Source: Anaerospora hongkongensis
GTDB taxonomy: Bacteria; Bacillota; Negativicutes; Sporomusales; DSM-15969
Assembly (NCBI RefSeq): GCF_004339805.1
Contig: NZ_SLUI01000001.1
Coordinates: forward strand, 248,001-312,000
Length of the DNA stretch: 64,000 nucleotides
Direction of reading: 5' to 3'
This document shows, one piece after another, positions 7,138 through 15,645 of this stretch (positions are counted from its first letter, which is position 1; every line of letters begins with the position of its first letter). Under the pieces are notes generated by a model. The model was given only the letters and a program-made list of their open reading frames with translations, was not told the DNA's origin and did no database searches. The translations under genes were made by a program, and so were the position numbers.

Positions 7138-8304
7138 TCAGCGCGTAATCGAAAACAAATTGGAAATCATCGTTTGAAAGATTTGAAAGAAACCAGCTTT
7201 AGGTACATTTTTTTCTGCTAATAAATCGACTTTGCCAATTTCCTTGCCATCTCTGGTTACGACTAATTCACCGTATTTTTCACCCTCATTGATGGGAGCG
7301 TTGATTGAGGGTTCGGCGATTACTTTCTTTTGAATATTTTTATTCTGCCCTTTTCCAATCAACAAAACCAAATCGTCAGCAGCAACGAGCTGAATTTCTT
7401 TTTCGGCTCCCTTATTGATTTTTATACGCTCAATCACGGCATTTTTATCAACAATTGGCAGAGCTGTATAATTTGCATAGCCCCAGTCCAGCAGCTTCAT
7501 ACTTTCACGCAAGTGGGAACGCGGCTCGGGAGTTGCAAAAACTACGGAAATCAGTCGCAGGCCATCCCGTTTTGCCGTACCGACAAAGCAATATTTAGCC
7601 TCTTCCGTCCAGCCCGTTTTCAAGCCATCTGCACCTTTATACCACCATAGAAGCTTGTTGGTATTAACCAGCCAATTCTTACCATCCCGCAGCCAATATT
7701 CTTTAATAGCACATAATTCCATATATAACGGATGCTTAACCGCCTCTTTAGCAATTAATGCCACGTCATAAGCACTCATAAAATGGTTTGCCGCAGGCAA
7801 TCCATTTACATTGGCATAATGAGTATTTTTTAAATTGAGACTTTCCGCTTTTTTATTCATGGCATCAACAGCAGCTTGTTCACTGCCATAAATATGTTCC
7901 ATAATCGCTACTGCGGCATCATTGGCGCTTACCACTGCGATCGCTGTTAACATTTCACGGACAGTCATTTTTTCCCCTGGTTCAAGCCAAATTTGAGACC
8001 CACCCTGGCGCCAGGAGTTTTCACTGGTATAAACATCATCCGTTAACTTAATACGACCTTGCTCAACTGCTTCTACTGCCAGCAAAAGTGTCATAATTTT
8101 GGTTACACTGGCAGGTGGAAGCGGTTTGTGCGGATCTTTTTCATAAAGGACAGTACCATTGCCGTCCATTAGTACTGCTGATTGGGCAGTCGTTTCCAAA
8201 TGTGTCGATGCTTTTGGTTCCGCAGCCAGTACAAATGCATTTCCCGTACAGGAAATAATCAGCGCTACTAGTACCATCCAGGCGATACGGCGCAGTTGGC
8301 TCAT
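7138..8304 (-). CDS. dacF: D-alanyl-D-alanine carboxypeptidase DacF (penicillin-binding protein)
   Basis: A 388-residue secreted serine peptidase of the S11 family. A signal peptide (ILRRIAWMVLVALIISCTG-like region, residues about 5-28) is followed by the catalytic SxxK motif (PPASVTKIM), the SAN motif (VVSANDAA) and the KTG motif (GLKTGWT), then the usual C-terminal beta domain with a hydrophobic tail. It removes the terminal D-alanine from peptidoglycan stems; DacF acts in forespore cortex formation. The ATG at 8304 follows AAAGGGGTG; an upstream TTG at 8325 is less likely. Neighbouring spoIIA genes and the sigma-F-like promoter support the DacF assignment. Confidence 0.92.
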   Translation of the reverse strand: MSQLRRIAWMVLVALIISCTGNAFVLAAEPKASTHLETTAQSAVLMDGNGTVLYEKDPHKPLPPASVTKIMTLLLAVEAVEQGRIKLTDDVYTSENSWRQGGSQIWLEPGEKMTVREMLTAIAVVSANDAAVAIMEHIYGSEQAAVDAMNKKAESLNLKNTHYANVNGLPAANHFMSAYDVALIAKEAVKHPLYMELCAIKEYWLRDGKNWLVNTNKLLWWYKGADGLKTGWTEEAKYCFVGTAKRDGLRLISVVFATPEPRSHLRESMKLLDWGYANYTALPIVDKNAVIERIKINKGAEKEIQLVAADDLVLLIGKGQNKNIQKKVIAEPSINAPINEGEKYGELVVTRDGKEIGKVDLLAEKNVPKAGFFQIFQTMISNLFSITR

Positions 8305-8337
8305 TTTATTAAACACCCCTTTCAAACATTTATTAAG

Positions 8338-8367
8338 TAGTTTTTCCGCCGCAATATCACCTTACAC
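8338..8367 (-). promoter_or_regulatory. Sigma-F-like promoter upstream of dacF
   Basis: Minus strand: GTGTA (8363-8367), 15-base spacer, GGAAAAACTA (8338-8347). The -10 fits the sigma-F pattern GGnrAnAnTw at all positions and the -35 differs by one base from GyATA/GTATA. B. subtilis dacF is a sigma-F gene, which supports the call. Confidence 0.55.
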
Positions 8368-8388
8368 TGGTAATTACATCAAATAAAA

Positions 8389-8411
8389 AAACCAGCCAAA
8401 CTGGCTGGTTT
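8389..8411 (-). terminator. Terminator after the pyrimidine-nucleoside phosphorylase gene
   Basis: Stem AAACCAGCCA/TGGCTGGTTT with a 3-base loop, followed on the minus strand by TTTTTTTATT, starting 4 bases past the stop codon. Confidence 0.9.
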
Positions 8412-8414
8412 TTA

Positions 8415-9743
8415 TCACTTATGGGGTTGATATCCATTGCTGTCCACAATTCCCAGAACCAATGCCGGTGGCTGTATTGGTTCACCAGCAACTGCGATAG
8501 CTGCTGCTACATCATGTACCATGCTTGTTAATTTTTCCTGCTGGCTGCCATACAGGGTAGCGATAGGCTGAGCCTGATCCACATAATCGCCAACCCGGCA
8601 ATGCAGCATAATACCTGCAGACAAATCAATCGTATCCTCTTTTTTCTCCCGCCCCGCACCAAGCCGCATAGCGGAATACCCAATTTGATCCGCATAAATA
8701 TGTTGAACATAGCCTGAGCGGGAACTATAAATATGCCGGCTAAATTCTGCCTGAGGCAAGCGTGATGGCTGGTGGACGATTTGAGCATCTCCACCTTGAG
8801 CTGAAACGAATTCTGTAAACTTCATCAGGGCCTGACCATTTTGTAACAGCTCATGTAATTTGGCTTTTCCGGCTGCCACATCTGCCGCTTTTTGGCCTAG
8901 CACCAGCATGTGCGCACCTAAGAGCAAACACACATCCCGGAGTGCCTCCGGTCCTTTCCCGCTCAATACATCAATAGCCTCACGAATTTCCAGGCTGTTA
9001 CCGACCGCCTGCCCCAACGGCTGTTCCATGCTGGTTAAAACCGCCATCGTTTCTCTGCCAACCAGCGCACCAATCCGGACCATCGCTTCCGCGAGTTGAA
9101 TAGCATGCTCTAGGTCTTTCATAAAAGCGCCATGGCCTACTTTAACATCCAGCACAATTTTATCCGCCCCGGCAGCGATTTTCTTACTCATAATCGATGA
9201 CGCGATCAGCGGGATACTTTCAATAGTAGACGTTACATCCCGCAAAGCATATAATTTGCCATCTGCCGGTGCAATGTCTTGTGACTGGCCGGTTACGGCA
9301 ATATTATGCCGGAGCAGGTTAGCAATAAACTGGTGCTCAGTCAAAGTAGCACAAAAGCCTGGGATTGCCTCCAGTTTGTCAATTGTACCACCGGTAAAAC
9401 CCAGCCCCCGCCCTGACATCTTGGCCACTGGGACACCTGCAGCCGCTACCAGCGGCGCCAGAATTAAGGTCGTCGTATCTGCGACACCGCCTGTACTATG
9501 CTTATCTACTTTTATCCCGCTTACCCTGCTTAAATCAACTGTTTTACCCGACCCAGCCATGGCTAAGGTTAACGAAGAAGTTTCTTCACTGTTCATTCCA
9601 CGGAGAAAAACAGCCATGAGCCATGCAGACATTTGGTAATCAGGAATTTCTTCTTGTTGATAAGCGCGAATAAAATAGTGTATTTCCTGGTCCGTTAGGC
9701 AGTGACCATCGCGCTTTTTCGCAATAATGTCTAATGCGCGCAT
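8415..9743 (-). CDS. pdp: Pyrimidine-nucleoside phosphorylase
   Basis: A 442-residue enzyme (family length 433-440) of the thymidine/pyrimidine nucleoside phosphorylase family. The phosphate and substrate motifs VDKHSTGGVADTTTL and KMSGRGLGFTGGTIDKLE are clear, as is KKIAAGADKIVLDVKVG. It cleaves thymidine, uridine or deoxyuridine with phosphate to the base and (deoxy)ribose-1-phosphate. That product is the substrate of the phosphopentomutase encoded 4 bases upstream. In B. subtilis the equivalent slot next to drm holds a purine nucleoside phosphorylase, so this is a replacement. It could equally be labelled deoA. Confidence 0.95.
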   Translation of the reverse strand: MRALDIIAKKRDGHCLTDQEIHYFIRAYQQEEIPDYQMSAWLMAVFLRGMNSEETSSLTLAMAGSGKTVDLSRVSGIKVDKHSTGGVADTTTLILAPLVAAAGVPVAKMSGRGLGFTGGTIDKLEAIPGFCATLTEHQFIANLLRHNIAVTGQSQDIAPADGKLYALRDVTSTIESIPLIASSIMSKKIAAGADKIVLDVKVGHGAFMKDLEHAIQLAEAMVRIGALVGRETMAVLTSMEQPLGQAVGNSLEIREAIDVLSGKGPEALRDVCLLLGAHMLVLGQKAADVAAGKAKLHELLQNGQALMKFTEFVSAQGGDAQIVHQPSRLPQAEFSRHIYSSRSGYVQHIYADQIGYSAMRLGAGREKKEDTIDLSAGIMLHCRVGDYVDQAQPIATLYGSQQEKLTSMVHDVAAAIAVAGEPIQPPALVLGIVDSNGYQPHK

Positions 9744-9747
9744 TTTA

Positions 9748-10923
9748 TCACCTCACAAGCTGGTGTAAAAAACTGTTGCCATAATCAAGCTTAGCAAGCG
9801 AGAAATTTGCGGCAATAGTTTGTCCAACATCGGCAAAAGTTTCCCTGACTCCCAGCGCACCGCCGGAACAGTTCGGATAAAAGACAAGCAAAGGTACATA
9901 TTCCCGAGTGTGGTCACTTCCCGGAAAAGTAGGATCACAGCCGTGATCGGCCGTAATAATCAGCAAATCCTGTTCCTGCAATGACTCCAGCAGCAGGGCC
10001 AGCTGCCCATCAAGCCTCTCCAAAGCACGCCCATAGCCTGTAACATCATTACGATGACCGAAGGAGCTGTCAAATTCGACTAAATTAGCCATAATCAACC
10101 CGGCACCGGTATTGGACCGAACTAAATCCAAAAGTATCACCATGCCATTATCATTAGATTTACTTGAGTACGATTTAGTAATCCCCCGATGGGCATAAAT
10201 ATCGGCTATTTTGCCAATTCCAATAACGCTAAAGCCTTCTTTTTTCAGGGAATCCAAAACGGTGGTGCCGCCAGGCTCGAGGCTGTAATCATGCCGATTC
10301 GCCGTACGTGTAAAATTACCAGGCGCCCCGATAAACGGCCTCGCTATAATCCGGCCTACGGCATGTTCTCCAACACACACTTGTTCGCGGGCAATACGGC
10401 ACATTTCATAAAGCTCTTCTAAGGGAATAATTTCCTCATGTGCCGCTATTTGAAAGACGCTGTCAGCTGAGGTATACACAATAGGGTACCCGGTACGCAT
10501 ATGTTCGGCACCAAGCTCAGCAATAATTTCTGTTCCGGAGGCAACTTTATTCCCGAGTATTGGCCGGTGAATTAAGCGGGTAAACTGTTCAATTACTTCC
10601 TTAGGAAACCCATGAGGATAAACAGGAAAAGGCGAGAAAATCGGCACTCCTGCCATTTCCCAGTGTCCGCTTGTGGTGTCCTTAGCGTGAGACTTTTCCG
10701 CCATTTTGCCGTAAAACCCCATAGCCTGCTCTACTGGTTTTAATCCTTCTATTTCAGCCACAGCACCTAATCCTAATTTGTTCATAGCAGGCAAAAAAAG
10801 CCCGCCTAATGAGCGAGCAATATTTCCCAAGGTATTGGCTCCAGCATCACCGTACTGACCGGCATCCGGCAATGCGCCTATCCCTACACTATCCATAACA
10901 AGGACAATAATTCTTTGAAACAT
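9748..10923 (-). CDS. deoB: Phosphopentomutase
   Basis: A 391-residue member of the alkaline phosphatase superfamily. The metal and nucleophile motifs are visible: VMDSVGIGALPDAGQYGD at the N-terminus, KDTTSGHWEMAG with the catalytic threonine, and TADHGCDPTFPGSDHTREY at the C-terminus. It interconverts (deoxy)ribose-1-phosphate and (deoxy)ribose-5-phosphate in nucleoside salvage. It lies between xerD and pdp, as drm lies next to ripX in B. subtilis. Confidence 0.97.
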   Translation of the reverse strand: MFQRIIVLVMDSVGIGALPDAGQYGDAGANTLGNIARSLGGLFLPAMNKLGLGAVAEIEGLKPVEQAMGFYGKMAEKSHAKDTTSGHWEMAGVPIFSPFPVYPHGFPKEVIEQFTRLIHRPILGNKVASGTEIIAELGAEHMRTGYPIVYTSADSVFQIAAHEEIIPLEELYEMCRIAREQVCVGEHAVGRIIARPFIGAPGNFTRTANRHDYSLEPGGTTVLDSLKKEGFSVIGIGKIADIYAHRGITKSYSSKSNDNGMVILLDLVRSNTGAGLIMANLVEFDSSFGHRNDVTGYGRALERLDGQLALLLESLQEQDLLIITADHGCDPTFPGSDHTREYVPLLVFYPNCSGGALGVRETFADVGQTIAANFSLAKLDYGNSFLHQLVR

Positions 10924-10964
10924 CGACTGACGCCGCTCCTTGTCTATCGTATTCTACCATTTAA

Positions 10965-11852
10965 TTATGCGCGTGGATGTGCTTTATCATACACTTCTTT
11001 TAGGCGATTTTTTGTCACATGCGTGTAAATCTGAGTAGTAGAAATGTCGGCATGACCAAGCATTTCCTGTACGGAACGCAGATCCGCCCCATTCTCCAAT
11101 AAATGCGTAGCAAAAGAATGTCTGAGAGTATGAGGCGTGATCTCCCTGACAATATTTGCTTCCTGGGCGTATTTTTTTATGATCTTCCAAAAACCCTGAC
11201 GCGTCAGCCGGTTACCATGATGGTTAACAAATAAAGCCGATTCATCATAAGTACGAACAAGCTTAGAACGTCCTTTATTAATATATTCCTGGACACATTT
11301 AGCCGCAATTGACCCTAATGGAACAATTCGTTCCTTAGCTCCTTTGCCAAAACATTTTATATAGCCCATGTCCAGATTTACGTCAGAAATGTTTAACGAT
11401 ATTAATTCCGACACACGGATCCCCGTGGCATAGAGTAATTCCAGCATAGCCTTATCACGCAGTCCAGCCGGAAGAAAAGCATTTGGCTGTTTGAGTAATT
11501 CTTCGACTTCAGCAATTGTGAGAATCTTAGGCAGCTTTTTTTCTAATTTCGGTGACTCTAAATTAGCGGCTGGATCTTTCTCTAAGTACCGTTCCCGGAC
11601 TAAATACTGATAAAAAGACTTAATCGCCGCTAAATTTCGTGAAATGGTTGATACAGCCCTGCCCTTACTCTGCAGGTTGTTCAAATAGGTAAGAATGGTA
11701 TTACGACTAGAATCTTTTAGGATATCCATCTGACTATTTTGCAAGTACGATTGAAACTGACGCAGATCGCGACCATAGGATTCAAGCGTATTTTGCGCTA
11801 AACCGCGCTCTACTGCAAGGTAGTTAATAAATTGACTAACGTAACTTTCCAT
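10965..11852 (-). CDS. xerD: Site-specific tyrosine recombinase XerD
   Basis: A 295-residue tyrosine recombinase. The N-terminal SAM-like DNA-binding domain (INYLAVERGLAQNTLESYGR) is followed by a catalytic domain with the arginine in ATGIRVSELISL, the HxxR motif HTLRHSFATHLL, and the tyrosine nucleophile in GHADISTTQIYTHV. It resolves chromosome dimers at dif with XerC/CodV; family length is 296. Position next to deoB matches ripX-drm in B. subtilis. A 125-base gap upstream shows no clear promoter. Confidence 0.95.
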   Translation of the reverse strand: MESYVSQFINYLAVERGLAQNTLESYGRDLRQFQSYLQNSQMDILKDSSRNTILTYLNNLQSKGRAVSTISRNLAAIKSFYQYLVRERYLEKDPAANLESPKLEKKLPKILTIAEVEELLKQPNAFLPAGLRDKAMLELLYATGIRVSELISLNISDVNLDMGYIKCFGKGAKERIVPLGSIAAKCVQEYINKGRSKLVRTYDESALFVNHHGNRLTRQGFWKIIKKYAQEANIVREITPHTLRHSFATHLLENGADLRSVQEMLGHADISTTQIYTHVTKNRLKEVYDKAHPRA

Positions 11853-11977
11853 TTCCTTCTACCCACCCTTTTTTATCACCAAATTCCGGTTTACATCACA
11901 GGTGTCGTATGTGGGTTGTTATTCCACATAAAAATTCAATTTCCTTTGTTTCCCTGTCGAAAACTATTCTTTTTTTG

Positions 11978-12193
11978 TTAACTGCCGAATATTTTGGAGG
12001 AATTTAAAATTTGAACTCTAAGCGGCTTTTCTAACAGGTGCTGATCCGGTGCCTTTTGATCCATTTTTTGCGTGTCCCAAAAAAGGCTAACCAATTTGGG
12101 CAAGATATACAATACAATGAATGCCAGCAAGATGATCCGGCTTACTACTTTTGTCTTTTTAGCAATTGCTCGAACCGAAACGATTGTAACCAT
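11978..12193 (-). CDS. Small single-pass membrane protein between spoIIM and xerD
   Basis: A 71-residue protein from the ATG at 12193, preceded by AGGAAGTGGGAAG. A basic N-terminus (RAIAKKTKVVSR) is followed by one membrane segment (IILLAFIVLYILPKLVSLFW) and a polar tail. B. subtilis carries a protein of similar size and layout, YqzK (DUF4227), at the same place, so it may be a distant counterpart. I cannot confirm this by sequence. Function unknown. Confidence 0.7.
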   Translation of the reverse strand: MVTIVSVRAIAKKTKVVSRIILLAFIVLYILPKLVSLFWDTQKMDQKAPDQHLLEKPLRVQILNSSKIFGS

Positions 12194-12274
12194 CTTCCCA
12201 CTTCCTATTTGGTTTCGCTTAATAACATATTTATTCACCAATTATCGTGTTTATTCCATAATACTGGAAAAAAT

Positions 12275-12301
12275 AAAAAAGACTTGGCTTTTTGCCAAGT
12301 C
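12275..12301 (-). terminator. Terminator after spoIIM
   Basis: Stem GACTTGGC/GCCAAGTC with a TTTTT loop, followed on the minus strand by TTTTTTATTTTTT, 24 bases past the spoIIM stop. An almost identical stem follows sigD at 50439-50459. Confidence 0.9.
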
Positions 12302-12324
12302 CTTGCCGTATCTCTATTCAGCCT

Positions 12325-12963
12325 TCATTCTTTCATTAAAATACCTGCCAAAAGTTTCATAAATACCGGCGAAATGACAACTTCAATAAAGCCGGCTAAC
12401 AACATAAACAAGAGACTAATCCCGCAAAACAGGGTATAACTGAGGGTTTGATAAAACAGACTTGTTTTGCGTGCTCGCTGTCTCACCAGGAGGAGAGAAA
12501 AAGAAATTGCAGAAACGCCGGCAGCCAGTAAAGCAGGCATTGCAAAAAAATTATGAGGCAAAACAGAGACTAAGGAAAAGACCAGTCCCTTCATAATGTA
12601 TTCATTCACCAGAAAGCCTACGGTAAACCCAATAATAAAGCCCCGGGTAAAAATAATAAATAAGATAAAGGGTATACCGATCACCGTAAATCCGAGCAGC
12701 CAGATCAGTCCGATCGTCTTGGCATTATTAAATAACACATTGTTCAGTAATTTGGCGTCCTGCATATTTTCCGCGCCCGTACTCAGGCCTTGAAAAAAAA
12801 CATGCAGATAGCTCAGCAATTCTGTCTTTTGTTCATCTGGCAGTGTCTTGACTGCTAAAGAGCCCGCAACTACGCCAATAATAAAAATCAGGATCATAAA
12901 GAAATAAGCAACAATATTTGCTTTCAAGTAATCGGTAATATGTTGCCGTAAATACCCGAGCAT
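12325..12963 (-). CDS. spoIIM: Stage II sporulation protein M
   Basis: A 212-residue membrane protein with about five hydrophobic segments (for example IVAYFFMILIFIIGVVAGSL and PFILFIIFTRGFIIGFTVGF) and the family feature VLPHNFFAMPALLAAG. SpoIIM works with SpoIID and SpoIIP in septal wall thinning and engulfment of the forespore. Size (B. subtilis 214) and position near xerD agree. It is followed by a strong terminator. Confidence 0.95.
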   Translation of the reverse strand: MLGYLRQHITDYLKANIVAYFFMILIFIIGVVAGSLAVKTLPDEQKTELLSYLHVFFQGLSTGAENMQDAKLLNNVLFNNAKTIGLIWLLGFTVIGIPFILFIIFTRGFIIGFTVGFLVNEYIMKGLVFSLVSVLPHNFFAMPALLAAGVSAISFSLLLVRQRARKTSLFYQTLSYTLFCGISLLFMLLAGFIEVVISPVFMKLLAGILMKE

Positions 12964-13023
12964 GCGTGTTCCTCCCCGATATAGCCTGTTACCAATCTAT
13001 GCCGGTTCAGATATCACTATGCC

Positions 13024-14223
13024 TTATTTGTCCACATTTTTTATGATCTTTCCATAAATCCCGCCGCTGCCGGAAAGAATTTGTGCAGTACCCGATCGGG
13101 CAGCGACAATTCCGGCTGCTATTTTGCTTCCCACTGCCTGTATCAGTTCTTGTTCACTCACCCGGTGAAGCACATTCATTTCCGAGCCAAACACGTCCAG
13201 CAATTTCTCCATTCCCTTTTTTCCTAAGCCGGAAATAAACTCTAAAGGTACCTGATAATAATAGCGTGCCCGATGATCAGGATGGATAGGTATGCGATAA
13301 TCGGCTATAGCATTGATTCTATCAAGTACTCCCCTAACGATCTTCGGACTGCCACAACTTATGCATTTGTCAATTGACTCTAGCCTTCCGGTTTGCTCTG
13401 TAAAACCACAGCTTTCACACAACGTCCGGTGATATTTTCCTAAACGGGGATCTAAGCCATAATTCGCAATGACTTTTCTGCCACCCTGCCTGAGGATAGC
13501 CTGATAAACTTCACCGAAATCCGCTTCTTGCAATAAGAAAAGATTATATTCCCGTGCAATTTTATCTAAAGAGTGAGCATCTGAATTTGTAAGAAAAGTA
13601 TAGGGAGCCAGCTCTCCAATGCGATCAGCCAATTCACTATCAGCACTCAGGCCTAATTCCACTGCTGACAACTTGCACATCTCAGCAGCCGTTAACATCG
13701 CACTGATGCGCTCAGTGCAAGCACCATAAATACTCTTATAAGGTGTAAAAACATGGGCAGGGATGATAATTGCTTCAAAAAGAGCAGCAATTTCCACTAA
13801 CTGAGCTAAGGACATATGTGCGTTTTGCGTACTCAAATTGATATTCTTAATAAACTTTTTCATATAATATGCGAGATTTTGCATCGCAGTCATATCCGGT
13901 AGAAATAACAGCGTATGAGCCATTTTGCCCTGTGGCTCAACCGTTTCAATCTCTGCACCAAGCAGAACGGTAAGCGACCGGTTGTACTGATAGCCGCCGC
14001 CTGGCAGACTCCTTAGCTTGCCTTCCGCTACTAACTGCGCGATATCGCCAAGGACCAGCGGTGACATAGCATCAACAATCCCGACAATATCCAGCCCCTT
14101 TTGCCGGACTGCGTGTTCGCAAATATTCCGGACAGTAAGACGGCGGGAAGTGGGTATTTTAACCCACTTCCCTGCCTCTGTTGCTCCAACATGGATATGC
14201 AGATCAGCAAAACAGTACTTCAT
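13024..14223 (-). CDS. Endonuclease Q family PHP-domain protein
   Basis: A 399-residue protein with an N-terminal PHP domain (FADLHIHVG metal motif, DIVGIVDAM, ALLGAEIE-like segment LLGAEIETV, PAHVFTP, TNSDAHSL) and a zinc ribbon (CESCGFTE and CISCGSPK, residues about 270-300). The C-terminal part resembles a helix-hairpin-helix region (SGLGKKGMEKLLDVFG). Family members (EndoQ, B. subtilis YqxK region) cleave DNA 5' of deaminated or abasic bases, so a DNA repair role is likely. It starts 2 bases after the NUDIX gene, pointing to one transcript. Function is from family, not shown here. Confidence 0.87.
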   Translation of the reverse strand: MKYCFADLHIHVGATEAGKWVKIPTSRRLTVRNICEHAVRQKGLDIVGIVDAMSPLVLGDIAQLVAEGKLRSLPGGGYQYNRSLTVLLGAEIETVEPQGKMAHTLLFLPDMTAMQNLAYYMKKFIKNINLSTQNAHMSLAQLVEIAALFEAIIIPAHVFTPYKSIYGACTERISAMLTAAEMCKLSAVELGLSADSELADRIGELAPYTFLTNSDAHSLDKIAREYNLFLLQEADFGEVYQAILRQGGRKVIANYGLDPRLGKYHRTLCESCGFTEQTGRLESIDKCISCGSPKIVRGVLDRINAIADYRIPIHPDHRARYYYQVPLEFISGLGKKGMEKLLDVFGSEMNVLHRVSEQELIQAVGSKIAAGIVAARSGTAQILSGSGGIYGKIIKNVDK

Positions 14224-14225
14224 TG

Positions 14226-14753
14226 CTAGACTCCTGCCAATAACAGGCCTGTAATGCTTTTATTATCACAGATCGAACCATCTGTTATCATACTGTGCAG
14301 TTGTTCTTTCGTATAACACTCCATATTAAGAAATTCGTCTTCATCAAGGCGCTGCTGGGTGCGAATGAGGCCTTCGGCAAGATAAATATGAATAACTTCA
14401 TTGGAAAAGCCGGGAGTCGTATAAACGGACGCCAGTTTTTGCAAATGCCGGCACTGGTAGCCAGTTTCCTCTTCCAATTCACGGAGCGCACACTCTTTTG
14501 GCTGCTCCCCTTTGTCCAGTTTCCCTGCAGGTATTTCAAGTAAAATCTTGCCGGCCGCATGGCGATACTGGCTAACCATAATAATGCGACCATCATCCAG
14601 CACCGGCACAACGGCAACAGCGCCCGGGTGTTCCACTACCTCACGGGTAGCCTCCTTGCCATTGGGCAATAAAACGGTATCACGGCGTACATTGATAACA
14701 CGGCCAGTAAACAATTGCTCCGACCGTACATGCTGTTCAACTAATGTATTCAT
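14226..14753 (-). CDS. nudF: ADP-ribose pyrophosphatase (NUDIX hydrolase)
   Basis: A 175-residue NUDIX hydrolase. The Nudix box GKLDKGEQPKECALRELEEE followed by TGY fits Gx5Ex7REUxEExGU exactly. The upstream segment EVVEHPGAVAVVPVLDDGRI and the downstream TTPGFSNEVIHIYLAEGL are typical of ADP-ribose pyrophosphatases, which convert ADP-ribose to AMP and ribose-5-phosphate. AGGAGG precedes the ATG. It heads a group nudF-EndoQ-spoIIM, similar to the nudF and spoIIM neighbourhood of B. subtilis. Confidence 0.92.
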   Translation of the reverse strand: MNTLVEQHVRSEQLFTGRVINVRRDTVLLPNGKEATREVVEHPGAVAVVPVLDDGRIIMVSQYRHAAGKILLEIPAGKLDKGEQPKECALRELEEETGYQCRHLQKLASVYTTPGFSNEVIHIYLAEGLIRTQQRLDEDEFLNMECYTKEQLHSMITDGSICDNKSITGLLLAGV

Positions 14754-14815
14754 AAAATCCTCCTGAATATCTCATCATAAATCACATATACATCTACTAT
14801 AGGAGGGATGCTTGT

Positions 14816-14941
14816 ATGTTAATTTATGTAGACGGCGGCGTATTCTTTTCTGGTAAAATAAAAGATCTGCAAATTCTATTGGCACGGCTGCAGCAAGAAC
14901 AACTCACACTTTCGCAATTAATAAAGCAGAAATTGAATTGA
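14816..14941 (+). CDS. Short plus-strand protein of 41 residues, function unknown
   Basis: The only supported gene on the plus strand. ATG at 14816 follows an excellent AGGAGG at 14801, nine bases upstream, and TGA ends at 14941. The predicted product starts MLIYVDGGVFFSGKIKDLQI and ends in a leucine/glutamine helix (LARLQQEQLTLSQLIKQ) that looks amphipathic. It fills the gap between the divergent nudF gene and the convergent P-loop ATPase gene. I do not recognise a family. The strong ribosome site and the sensible codon pattern are the support; the size makes it uncertain. Confidence 0.6.
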   Translation: MLIYVDGGVFFSGKIKDLQILLARLQQEQLTLSQLIKQKLN

Positions 14942-14952
14942 ACTAGCAAGGC

Positions 14953-15636
14953 TTACTCCATCCATGGATAATGAGTGTATCTTTTTAAAACAAACACAGG
15001 TATCGCAAAGTCTGTGGACAAGCCTTCGGGTACGACTACGGCCCGTACAGCTACATGTAACAGTCTGGCTGCCTCTTCTGTAATGGCAAGCCCTTTTTGC
15101 ACCAACTCTCCATTCGTATCATCCGCTAGATTTGTATTGCTGATCAATCCGGTAACCCTAAGCTTGGATGCCTGCTCAATACGGCGGGTTGTCTCAACAA
15201 TCTCCTCCGGGGTCTTTGTAAAAGGACGGCAGGTATTAACGACAAGGAGCGCCTCATAACCGGCAGCAGTTAACTGTGCATTAATTTGTCCCAATGCAAT
15301 GGATGACTCTCCTCCGCCAACGTCCATAACGACCTGCCTAGCCGAATCATGAAGCGCAGGAAATAAATTTTGCGGCAAAACAGGCAGATCAGCATGAGCC
15401 AATCTGGACTCAGGCGCAATAACCTGTACCCCCTGAGCTTCCAGCAGATCACGATTTTCTCTGGTACGAAAATAAGGCTTAATAATATCAATATCCACAA
15501 TAGCTGTGGAATAACCATTTGCTTGTAAATACAAAGCATAGTTTACGGCCAGTTCTGTTTTTCCACTGCCGAATTCGCCAACAAAAATTGTAATTCTTTT
15601 CGTCGATAATAGTTGTTGTTGTATCCTTTTCTTCAT
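14953..15636 (-). CDS. P-loop ATPase of the MinD/ParA-like group, role unknown
   Basis: A 227-residue protein with a Walker A motif FVGEFGSGKTELAVN, a switch-like DIDIIKPYFRTRE segment and a Walker B-like VVMDVGGGESS. The fold resembles SIMIBI-class ATPases (MinD, nucleotide-dependent chaperones), but the second lysine of the deviant Walker A is absent. There is no membrane segment. It starts 9 bases after the butyrate kinase stop, so the two are probably co-transcribed. Its partner or substrate is not evident. Confidence 0.8.
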   Translation of the reverse strand: MKKRIQQQLLSTKRITIFVGEFGSGKTELAVNYALYLQANGYSTAIVDIDIIKPYFRTRENRDLLEAQGVQVIAPESRLAHADLPVLPQNLFPALHDSARQVVMDVGGGESSIALGQINAQLTAAGYEALLVVNTCRPFTKTPEEIVETTRRIEQASKLRVTGLISNTNLADDTNGELVQKGLAITEEAARLLHVAVRAVVVPEGLSTDFAIPVFVLKRYTHYPWME

Positions 15637-15645
15637 AGCAGTCTC

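Noticed and set aside
12038-12439. Plus-strand frames of 133 and 96 residues
   Set aside because: They are antisense to the small membrane gene and the 3' end of spoIIM and cross a clear minus-strand terminator.
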